A stretch of 64,000 bases of DNA from Rhabditoides inermis (Eukaryota > Nematoda > Chromadorea > Rhabditida > Rhabditidae): assembly GCA_963966185.1 (NCBI GenBank), contig CAWZYM010000109.1, positions 350,001 to 414,000 of the forward strand, in the 5' to 3' direction. Positions 55,584 through 64,000 of this stretch are shown here, in pieces. Position 1 is the stretch's first letter. Every line of letters begins with the position of its first letter. The position numbers and the translations under genes were made by a program. The notes beneath the pieces were generated by a model, which was given only the letters and a program-made list of their open reading frames with translations, searched no databases and was not told where the DNA came from.

Positions 55584-58114
55584 CTGGCCTGAACTGCATC
55601 AAAATTGGACACAATCGAGGTTTCCATATGGTATCTATTCATACAACAAACTTCAGCCAATTTAGCGTGGTAGACTGTAATGTGTCTACTCATCGATGGA
55701 ATACGATGACGATACTGTATGATCTCTCGACCAAGACGTGCCACGGAATCGGTTTGGATGAAAATATTAATAAAAGCATATGCTCGGTGAGGAAGGTTTG
55801 AGCTTCTCATTCAGTTGTTTTATAGAACTCTTCAACAAACCAAGTGCATACACTGATCAGATCATATTCGGTAATGTCTCATTATTTATCGGCATTCAAT
55901 GATATCTCAGAACAACATGATTGCACTACTTGATAAAGCTAAATTCATACCGAAACTGAAAGATCGATTGCATTATTATGTTGCAAGCAACAACAAAACT
56001 GCAAATGACATCGCTGCAATGAACAACTACACAACATTCGCTTCAAGTAAGTACAATACAACCAGTTTTTTCCACTTATTTTAATTTAAGTGGGTCGAAT
56101 AATTTCACTGAATGAAAAGAACCTGACTGCAATTAACATAACATGCAACAATTCCTTAATCAAACTAAGATCATGGCTGTTCGAAGACTGTTCGAAGACG
56201 AATCGGCAAGTTTATGTTTGAAATCAAATGAAAATCACTCTTTCAGCAAGTGTATTGAGAAGGGAAGATCAAGTCCCACGTAGGTTTTACAACGGCCACG
56301 ATTTCGCGGATTTGGGTTACTGTAGCAAGAATCCGGCGTGTGGGGCACACATTCCATATCACGAATTCCAGTTTTGGACCAACGCATGTGAGTTGTGTAT
56401 TCAGTGAATACCAGCGGTATCGTGGTATTTCCAGATGGTTCTCTGTATTACTACTCTACATCTGCGAAAATCACCAGCGGATACAATCATACTGTTCGGA
56501 GTGGAGTATGCTACATATGGACTTGAAGATTGAACATCACATCACCATCGAACATCGATTAAAACGATTTCGAAATCGCCTTTTTTACATTGCAAACTGT
56601 AAACATATTGTGTCCGTGATTGCTTCGTCATAAATAGTGCAGAAACTTTTTTTGCTCCGGTCATCACCCTTTTTTGGAACTGTTCGTAGTTTATTTTTGT
56701 TGGAAAAAGTGGGGTTGGGGGAATCTGATAGTGGAAAAACGTCGGGTTGTGGGTATAAATTAGCAGATGAATGTGAAACAAGAACAGAAATTAGTCATAT
56801 GCGAGAACACGAGAGTATTTTGAGCTACTTACTCACTAGTACCATCGGAGATGACGCATTTTCTGACAAGACAATATATCGCGACTCCGGTTTGTATAGG
56901 GTACCCCTATTTCCACGGTACGCGAGTTTTCGGCCAGAGAGAGACGGTGGCGGAATGACGAGCTTTCAGAGCAAAATGGAGAAACTTTGAGGTTGCCACG
57001 TCGAAAACACGGCAAAAATGAAAAAAAACCGAAACATCGAAATTTAGAGTTCTGTGCGGACTCTATCAAAGCCCCTTCGCTCTCAGACTGGGTTCTACTT
57101 CAATGCGATCTGGATGGAAAATGACATCTTTCAAACGGAGAATCCTACACTCATCTGACTGCAAACTGCGAATTTGGTAGTTTTTGATTGAATAAGGAAA
57201 GAAAAGAAGTAGTACTTTAGATTGTCATCATAGTCAGCGCTCAGCGTCCTACAATAATCTCCGGTCCGATCGGCTACAGTTAAGAAAACATGTTAATCAA
57301 CTCAACAGACGCTTGTAAAACGTAAAAAAAACAGATGTCTTTGTACTGATAGTGATAGTGACACTTATCTACAGTGAATGCACTACAAGCGCTTTGTTTA
57401 CACTGGATACTGGATGCTTCTGATGTCGTTTCTCCCGTAAACTTCTTTGTTTTCGAAATTAGTATAATTTAATTGATAAAACGATAACCAATTGATTTCA
57501 ATTTCAGAGTGTGGATGTACGTTTCTTGAGGCAGATAAAGAAATCATACTCGATACTAATTGCAACAGAACGTACAACTGCCATCACGACTTTGTCAAAC
57601 TAGAGCAATCAGGAAGGTGCGACAAGTAAGTTAAGATTAAAGGAACAGTGGCTACAGATTTTTGACTCAGAGTATTATTAAAAAGCATATTAACCGAACA
57701 GAACTGCAATTTTTACGAAAGAACGACGATTCTGCGGTACTTTTGAATCTGCCACTGCCGAGGATGCAGACAAAAATTTGAGTTCGAAATTGGTGTCTCC
57801 ACGAATAACCTACCGCCCCACCCTTTAATACTGTAAAAATAGACATAAGCGCAAATGAACCACGCTCATTTACTACTACGAATTTTTTAATTCGATTTTT
57901 TACGGATAGTGCATAGTCTTTTTTCAAGGATACTATGTCCTCCGGGATCCAAGGTTAACATCGATGAGGAAATGTGGACCTTTTTCAAAAAGGAATTGGT
58001 TTGTGATAGAAACTTCTGGTATCGACCGAATAAAAATGCCGATAATGGAAACTACGTTGAAAAAGAAAGATATTTCTGCATGTCTGCTTATGGTACACTG
58101 TCTCTAGTACTCGT

Positions 58115-58158
<44 letters not shown>

Positions 58159-58521
58159 CCTCTATTTCTCTCTCTCTCTCTCTCCCTCTCTCTCTCCCTC
58201 TCTCTCTCTCGTTCTCTCTCTCTCTCTCTCTCGATCTCACAAAATACTTTTTTTTAGATTGTACATGCAAAACTGAAAAGATGGATTGTCCACCCGGATA
58301 TATCTGCAAGGATCCTATCTATCAGTTCTGTGGGAGGTGTTTTTTTCTTCCTTTTCCCTCACAAAACATAGATCTAATATCCGAGTGTGTTTAGTCGGGA
58401 TCCGTGTCCTGCAATGGATGTCATTCTCAATGTTAACGAAAAGAGGCGCTTTTTGAAGAAGGTTCTGATTGAATGTTCGAGTTCTGGCCAAAAGAAAAGT
58501 ATGCCCAAGCGCCAGAGATGA
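55584..58521 (+). CDS. Cysteine-rich secreted orphan protein (5' end uncertain)
   Basis: Exons: 55584-55786, 55911-56046, 56247-56387, 56435-56500, 57508-57625, 57929-58092, 58258-58336, 58395-58521. Together they read ~344 aa with matching phases. The first recognised residues are GLNCIKIGHNRGFH. Later blocks have KCGCTFLEAD, NCNRTYNC, ILCPPGSK, DCTCKTEKMDCPPGYICKD and FCGSRDPCP, so paired cysteines and CPPG repeats typical of extracellular disulfide-rich proteins. An ATG with a signal-like MISATLLFTC lies at 55540 but is out of frame with the first exon unless an implausible 16-base GT..AG segment is removed, so the true start may be upstream. The exon 4 donor (GGA|GTGGAG) is weak. Codons are AT-ending, unlike most genes here. 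No known family. Confidence 0.62.
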
Positions 58522-58919
58522 CGAAGCCTAAATACGCCATCGACGCAGTAACTCGCGGCTTGCCTAGTAAGTGCCTTGCTGTCTTGATAACAGAAGCAAA
58601 TATTATTTGCAGAACATCGAAATGCCAAATTTGTTGCGTTCGTGTCTGTATCAATTTTTGTAAGAGTATTTGCGATTCAATAAAAAAAACGTTTAGTAGA
58701 TATATCGTATTTGTCTAGATTATCAGTGTCAAAAAAGTTTACCATTCGTGAGCTCTGGCGGTTTAGTGGATTTAGAATACAAAAACACAACACTTCATAA
58801 TCATACAATTCCACCCTGGTTGGCACGATAGTGCAACACACCTTCATACGTACCACAACGGTCTTTTTCCCGTCTTGGCAGTTCTTCCATCACACTCATT
58901 TCTCGATCACATGTGCGGA

Positions 58920-59050
58920 AAGAGGCGCGTGTGCGTGTATTGGGTTAATTGGGTTTGGCGCGATAGCGCATGTGCTTTTCTTGCGGTGGGTTGACACAAG
59001 CACAAGCAGTGACCATTTACGCAAGTGCTTTTAATAGACACTACGCTATA
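58920..59050 (+). repeat. Degenerate MITE A-related copy (A5)
   Basis: GGTTTGGCGCGATAGCGCAT is followed by GTGCTTTTCTTGC, CAAGCAGTGACCATTTACGC and AAGTGCTTTTAATAGA. It shares the end motif TTTACGCAAGT.CTTTTAATAGA with family A and with the copy at 61690. One arm only. Confidence 0.55.
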
Positions 59051-59239
59051 GCTATAGGTTATGAATCCGTGGATTTTTTTCGAACAGTACGCGTTTTTTT
59101 GGCTCGTTCGCCTAGTGTTATCGCATGTGTTAGTGTTATCGCACCTATCCTCTCTAGAACTAATGACACTGTCTAAAATCCGTCGTATTTGAGCACATCC
59201 ATGTTTTTTCCTTTGTATAATACTTCGTATGTTATCTAT

Positions 59240-59465
59240 CGTTCATGTTAAGTCACCCTTTCACACATAAACCGGATGTGTGCCTTGCTAATTACATGTA
59301 CTCTTTCCTGTATAATTTTGTCTAATATACCAATTACACGAAAATCAAAAGAAGTTCTATTTGAAAAAAAAATCATAGCACACATCCGGTTTCGGTCCCT
59401 TCCACCAGACCGGATGTGTGAACCTACCAGCCGGGACCATCATCAGTGATGAGCTGGTAGGTAAA
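59240..59465 (-). ncRNA. Hammerhead ribozyme-like motif
   Basis: On the minus strand CTGATGA (59446-59440) is followed at once by TGGTCCC. After a ~33-base loop come GGGACC and GAAAC (to 59389). The two conserved hammerhead core strings thus abut a 6-bp helix II. CCGGATGTGTG copies flank it (59269-59280, 59379-59389 inverted, 59410-59420). A clear cleavage-site stem upstream is not evident. Hammerheads of this sort occur in Penelope-like elements, and an RT remnant lies 250 bases away on the same strand. Confidence 0.45.
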
Positions 59466-59693
59466 TATACAAAGAAGTTTTACTAGAAAAAAAGGAGGGG
59501 AAAGTGAGTCTAGACTGTTATTGATTGTCTATGACGCTAAGAATACGGGGGGCGATGCGCAAAGAAAACAACCACTAGGGACAGGGGAATGTGAAACGAA
59601 TGATTTGAGAGTGGCGACTGCGTGGCTCATCGACTGTTTCGCGCAGATCAGTAGATCAGTAAGAGTGCAGAGATAGAGAGGGAATGGTAGCAG

Positions 59694-60177
59694 GTCATTT
59701 CAGAGTGTCAATGAAACGTTTGAATATATTTTTGGTTTTTAATTTGTATTTTAATAATAGTTGTTTATTACTAAGAATTGTTTTAGAAATTTGGAACATA
59801 ACTTTGTCAGAGTTGTAACCATTTGCGATATATGTTTTATACAGTTGTTGGCATCTTTGTTGAAAGGTTAACTTCATAGTGCAACATCTGAATATTCGAA
59901 TTATTTCTCCATGTAGACAATTCATAGCAATGCTCGACTTAATATTACTTTCACAGTGAGGATATCTGATAACATCGAATGAGTAGTCATCTGTTTTATT
60001 GTAAAGTTCTGTTTTTATTAAATTATGTTCTATTTTGATGGTCAAATCTAAGAAATCTGTCTCTTTAATCTGAGTACTAGTTTGTTCAAGAGTCAAAGAG
60101 TTGTGGTATATTTCGCTATTTATCTTAGAGACAATAGTGGAATTGGTTCGAAATTGAATGTCGTATTCTATCTTTTT
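59694..60177 (-). pseudogene. Reverse transcriptase C-terminal remnant, Penelope-like
   Basis: An uninterrupted ~160-codon minus-strand frame with a stop directly upstream, in an A-run at ~60178. It contains TDFLDLTIKI, then LIKTELYNKTDD, RYPHCESNIKSSIAMN and a helical tail. This resembles the 'FLD...KT.LY.KPTD...HP...K.SI' region after the RT core of Penelope-like elements, where KPTD and YxHP motifs are conserved (here NKTD and RYPHC). The RT catalytic core and GIY-YIG endonuclease are absent, so this is a fragment. It is much more AT-rich than the neighbouring genes. Confidence 0.5.
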
Positions 60178-60559
60178 TTTCTATTTTGCAATGTCTCTGT
60201 TTATGTAACACGGCCAGAAATATGATATAAAATTTCAACAACACTGGTGTTTCAACAACATCAGCTGATAGAATGAAATTCAACGTTTACGTATATAAAA
60301 TCGAAAGGTTCATGAAATCACCGTAAACCCAGTTTTGTCGAAATTTCATCGTTGCACACCTGACAGAGCTGCGTATCTACCGCCCGTGGTCAGACAGTAA
60401 GACTCCAAGACTCCTGGCACTGTATCAACAAACTTTGAGGCCCACAGGGAGCCTGTGTGATTTTTTTTCAAAAACATAATTTTAATACCTTAAAACAAAT
60501 CATGTGTTTTTATTATGAAAATTTACCATGATTTTACTGTAAATTTCTGTTTATAGGTA

Positions 60560-61090
60560 CTAATCCTTTACTGTAACTAACATGAAGAGTATAACCCCTC
60601 TAATGCTCCGATTCGCACTAAATTGATATAGAGCAACTGAAAAGACCGAGTGGCGTAGGCGTAGAAGAATTGAGTGGGATGTAAGGTCGGGGGTTCGAAC
60701 CCGCGCACTCTATTTTGTTTTGCGAAAAGATCATAGTTTTTTCAGGGAGTTTTAATTTTCATTCTCTGTATAATGTTCTATTGATTAAAATGAATTAATT
60801 TTTAGGTCATGTTGTCCAAAGTAGACTTTCACATTTTTTTTTCATCCATTCACGTTATTCATGTAAATCAAAAAGAACTAGACTGTAATTAGTTTTACAG
60901 TACACTAAACCTATTTCGAAGAGTTTAAAAGTACCTATTCTGTTATTGAAAGGAGTTATTGGCTTGCAATCACTTCGAATAAAAAATCAGTGGCAAAAAA
61001 ACAAATTCGAGTGCGCAGGTTCGAACCACCGACCTTACATCTCACTCCGTTTTTCTACGCCACTCGGCCATTTCAGTTGCTTTCAGATCA
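60560..61090. mobile_element. Inverted pair of tRNA-like repeats
   Basis: A tRNA-like sequence at ~60640-60712 (GAGTGGCGTAGGCGTAGAAG, then GGGTTCGAACCCGCGCACTC) is repeated in opposite orientation at ~61003-61078 (GAGTGCGCAGGTTCGAACC, then CTACGCCACTCGG). The arms are joined by ~290 AT-rich bases. This parallels the foldback element at 10275-11635, with an unrelated tRNA-like core. Confidence 0.7.
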
Positions 61091-61137
61091 CTGAGGAAGC
61101 GAAGACGACGTGTGAAACCAGGCGCAGTGTTGAAATG

Positions 61138-61225
61138 CCGGGGGCGCGGCTTACATTTAGTGGATAAAGCGTTCGTCTCTCAATCTCACGGTCGCTGGTT
61201 CGATCCCCCTCGGAGTCAACCATTC
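61138..61225 (+). repeat. tRNA-like sequence (degenerate)
   Basis: TTAGTGGATAAAGCGTTCG (A-box region) and, ~30 nt later, GCTGGTTCGATCCCCC (B box). The acceptor stem does not pair. Confidence 0.45.
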
Positions 61226-61374
61226 TTGTTAAACTAACCCAGCCCCTGTGGTGTGGCAATCCACTTTCATGGCAGCTAGAAGGCGTCACAGCACCATCTA
61301 CGGACTCAAGAACGGAATTCAAGACACCCATTCAGACACCCATTCACCATTTCAGTATGTATAACACCCATTCA

Positions 61375-61540
61375 GTATGTATAGCTGGCGGCGCACACTA
61401 CCACTGCGCCACAGAGGCGCCACATATCTGCAAAATGCAATGACCTCTCGGAATGAGCCTCGATGGCGCAGTGGTAGAGCGCACCGCCAGCGCGCGATCG
61501 TAGCGAGCTCCCCAAGGGTTCGATTCCCTCTCACAAAGCG
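61375..61540. repeat. Inverted pair of tRNA-like repeats
   Basis: Plus strand 61453-61535 has GATGGCGCAGTGGTAGAGCG and AAGGGTTCGATTCCC. The opposite strand at ~61430-61378 has TGGCGCAGTGGTAGTGTGC. The two face each other across ~25 bases. B-box is present on the plus copy only. Confidence 0.55.
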
Positions 61541-61684
61541 TTTTGGTTATTTGAAAACATACACGTTGTGTTGCACGAAACTGCACATAATGTGAAATGT
61601 CACGGATGGCATATATGATCCAATCCGACTATAGCCGTCCTTCCAACGTACTCATTTCTCGTTTACACTTTCAGAAAGAGCCGC

Positions 61685-61810
61685 GTGGTTTGGGGTTTGG
61701 CGCTATAGCGCCCCGGAGCTCTAGTGAATGTGCTTTTGTTGCATTCGGTTGACGCAGGTACAAGCAGTGACCATTTACGCAAGTACTTTTAATAGATAAT
61801 ACGCTATAGC
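61685..61810 (+). repeat. Degenerate MITE A-related copy (A6)
   Basis: GGTTTGGCGCTATAGCGCC, GTGCTTTTGTTGCATTCGG, CAAGCAGTGACCATTTACGC and AAGTACTTTTAATAGATAAT. Related to A5 and to the ends of A1-A4. Confidence 0.6.
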
Positions 61811-62061
61811 AGCACTCCGCGCGCCTTTTTTGGCTCGTTCGCCTAGTGTTATTAATATGTCTCTAGCTGTACCCGTACATTTCCACGGCTTTTTTTGTAT
61901 GGATATCTAATAGGCTACTAATGACTAGTTTCTGCGAACCTTCCTCGGTCAAAAGAGGGGCGGTCTCGCACTGTACACACTCACAAAAAAGTGGGGACGC
62001 TATTCGCGGCGGCGGAAAAATTTGCTTTTCCACTCAAAAAAAACTATCTCTCTCTTTCTCT

Positions 62062-62128
62062 ATGAAACTGTCGACTGTCGTCGGTCTCATCGGATGCGCC
62101 ATCGTCAGCTGCTGTGCGCGTGAGTCAC

Positions 62129-62199
<71 letters not shown>

Positions 62200-62338
62200 C
62201 CCTTCTAAGTAGCGGTCAGTCTCTTCGAAACGCCTCCGAAACACGACCAAAAAGAGCGTGTTGCGAAGGCGTTTTGAAGGAGCTGTTTCGGTGAGACTGA
62301 CCACACCTCTTACCTTTGCAGAGTTGTTGCGCGTGAGT

Positions 62339-62377
<39 letters not shown>

Positions 62378-62606
62378 AGAGAGAGACCCTCTCACCATTG
62401 CAGAGTTGTTGCGCGTTGAGAAGGCGCCGGGCGTGTACTACTCGGCGGCGGAGGGCCTGGCGCGTCGCTTCGACATGCTGCCCACTTCGAGGGAGGAGCT
62501 GCGGCTGATGGGCGAGCAGACCGCGCACGCCGACCTCCTCAACCGGCTCTATGGCTTCGGCGACGACGTCACATCACTCATTCATGTTCCCACGTCCACT
62601 CACTGA
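62062..62606 (+). CDS. Small secreted peptide or peptide precursor
   Basis: Two exons, 62062-62119 and 62404-62606, give 86 aa. The signal peptide MKLSTVVGLIGCAIVSCCA is followed by a mature region starting QLLRVEKAPGVYYSAAEG, with a dibasic ARRF site. It continues DMLPTSREELRLMGEQ and LLNRLYGFGDDVTSLIHV. Codon use is strongly GC-ending, as in the housekeeping genes, which supports a conserved, well-expressed gene. No cysteines follow the signal peptide, so it is not a disulfide peptide; a neuropeptide-like or other secreted peptide is possible. I do not recognise the family. The intron holds a foldback sequence and two GA arrays, plus a decoy acceptor/donor (CAG-AGTTGTTGCGC-GTGAGT) at ~62319-62338. 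Confidence 0.65.
62215..62303. mobile_element. Short foldback element in the peptide-gene intron
   Basis: Arms GGTCAGTCTCTTCGAAACGC and (inverted) GTTTCGGTGAGACTGACC close on a ~15-base loop, giving a ~89-base hairpin. The end motif is shared with 53982 and 28243. It is flanked on both sides by GTGAGTCA(C/A)AGAGAGAG sequences. Confidence 0.65.
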
Positions 62607-64000
62607 GCAAATGCCAACAGAGCACCTCCCACAACTCGCTAGGTTTCGATGCAATATTGTGGGCATACCAAGCCCTATCCAATATTGAGTTGTGAGGGGT
62701 GGTCTGTTGCCATTTGCTTGTGAGCCACCCGCTTTCTGCTGCATGTTGAACATGAACGTTTTTTTTTACATTCAGTTGGCGTTCTGTCTGTGTTGATTAC
62801 TGAAGTATGTAGAGGGCCAAGGGGGGGGGGGGTTGGCACAAAAAAAGATACTATCGCGGTCGTGTGCAATGTTTCATGTCTTTACTAACTCTCTCCTCTT
62901 CTCTCTTTCTCTCTTTATCCACGACAAAGCGGGAAGTACATAAGATGCGTGTGTGTTTAGTTCATCACTCGAATCGATGCACTAGCATAGCAACCAGCTC
63001 TGTTTTGCTCGCGCATTATTCGGACAATTATGTAGGATGATACCCGTTAAGGCTAAGAAGTTTTGAATTAAAAGAGTTCAGCTGCAGAAATAACTGTGCG
63101 AGCCATCTTGAACACTTTACCTTGATTGAAATTTTTTTCATGTAGATTGCCGGATGGCACTCACTTTTGTTTGTGAGATTTTGTTTATTTCAAGACTGCC
63201 ATTCGATCTGATCTTTGTTTCCAACTGCAACCGTTTTTTGTATCGACGGTTTTGGGGAAGAGAGAGCTCTAGCACATGGAATTGTATCGCATCGGGCAAC
63301 GTTCATCACACCTCTCTTTCTACTCATCGGCACGCCTGACCGACTGAAAACCAAACACTGTTCCAAAACTTTGGTCCGCCCGCCGTGGCTATACAATTCA
63401 CAATGACTACTCTAATGATGGATAATCAAGAAGTCGGAGAAGAGTAAGAAATGAGAAATGAGAGTATTCACGAATACTAACCAATGTGTTGATGAAATGA
63501 AAGTAAAGTTGTACGAGACATAAATCATCAAAAACTCGCTTATACGTATTGAGAAATACTATAATACAAATTACAAACTCTCCTCGACGCTTCTAGCGCT
63601 TCTAGAAGATCTGTCAAGACGGTTTCAGTTTTGACGAATTGAAAGAGGCATGCTGCGCCCTCAAAATATATGTGGATTCCTGCTTTATTGCAATATCTGT
63701 AGACAAGGTCGCGCAAAAACAACACTAGGCATGTTTGCACTTTCCTTCTGCTCATTCCTTCAGTTTCATACCCTGCGATGTTCAACGCTGGACTGGAAAT
63801 ACCTCACTGTGGTGTAAGACGGGGAAAATAAATCATGTCTTCGTCGAATTGATTGTAGTGTCAGATGTTAAAGCCGGGGACCACGATTGTTGGAATATAC
63901 TTATCTTTATCCGACGTTTCGGCGTTACGCCTCCATCATGTATATGGCAATACCTATAATAACAATGTGTGGCTAGATAACAAGAAACGAAACAATAGAA
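62607..64000. other. Terminal region without a supported gene
   Basis: A near-identical flank pair, AGTTGTGAGGGGTGGTCTG against the complement of CAACAGAGCACCTCCCACAAC, lies at 62617-62710. Otherwise I see no gene. A minus-strand 81-codon open frame at 63785-63540 has no recognisable family. Confidence 0.45.
63905..63945 (-). ncRNA. Degenerate hammerhead ribozyme-like motif
   Basis: On the minus strand TGATGGAGGCGTAACGCCGAAAC is present as TGATGG, hairpin GGCG-TAA-CGCC, then GAAACGTCGG. The helix II hairpin and GAAAC match the Penelope-type hammerhead layout. The CTGATGA box is altered (ATGATGG), so cleavage is unlikely. Confidence 0.4.

Noticed and set aside
59240..59465. Full type-I hammerhead with cleavage site
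   Set aside because: Core strings and helix II fit, but I could not place helix III and the NUH cleavage site upstream, so I call it hammerhead-like only.
62319..62338. 11-base micro-exon in the peptide gene
   Set aside because: The acceptor/donor pair is good, but inclusion would shift the frame of exon 2; it is better explained as an echo of the exon 2 start fused to the exon 1 donor.
63540..63785. 81-codon minus-strand ORF (RDLVYRYCNKAGIHIYFEG)
   Set aside because: Composition looks protein-like, but there is no recognisable family, no matching upstream exon and no start context; chance cannot be excluded.

Overview
This is eukaryotic DNA and almost certainly from a nematode. Five things point there. 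(1) There is an intact 8-exon chemoreceptor of the Srg/Srv superfamily. (2) There is a six-cysteine 'C6'-type membrane protein. (3) There is a secreted, signal-peptide-bearing fatty-acid-binding protein of the LBP/As-p18 type. (4) Most introns are a few hundred bases long and end in TTTCAG or TTGCAG. (5) Several start codons sit 0-10 nt behind a perfect 3' splice acceptor, as expected for spliced-leader trans-splicing. I cannot name the species; a diplogastrid-like genome is only a guess.

Layout. 1-2.1 kb: a tandem duplication with an exon-like ORF and tRNA-like debris. 2.1-3.6 kb (-): a PTP-fold protein whose catalytic residues are replaced. 5.7-7.8 kb (+): chemoreceptor. 8.1-26.6 kb (-): a complete 25-exon, ~836-aa ankyrin-repeat calcium-independent phospholipase A2 (PLA2G6 family). 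Its 5.8-kb intron 19 holds three complete plus-strand genes: a TSP1-like single-pass protein, a C6 protein and a Lys/Glu-rich secreted protein. 27.1-35.7 kb (-): FAM114A/NOXP20 family protein, 18 exons. 36.5-41.3 kb (-): MPDU1. MPDU1, FAM114A and PLA2G6 are head-to-tail with acceptor-like sites just before each ATG, so an operon is possible. 42.3-44.8 kb (+): secreted LBP. 44.9-51.0 kb: simple-repeat-rich DNA with no gene I can support. 51.1-55.1 kb (+): orphan type-I-like single-pass membrane protein. 55.6-58.5 kb (+): AT-rich, cysteine-rich secreted orphan. 59-64 kb: repeats, a Penelope-like RT remnant, two hammerhead-like motifs, and a small secreted peptide gene at 62.1-62.6 kb.

All multi-exon models were assembled by hand from splice signals. 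Reading phase was checked at every junction and the summed lengths are multiples of three, except where a break is stated.

The most unusual signal is architectural. Short copies of exon/intron junctions ('splice-edge echoes') recur inside neighbouring introns of many genes. Other oddities are four near-perfect palindromic MITEs, a dispersed hairpin with changing but still complementary arms, tRNA-like sequences arranged as inverted pairs, an over-represented TACGTTTCA motif, and 5' splice sites that favour GTGGG over GTAAG.
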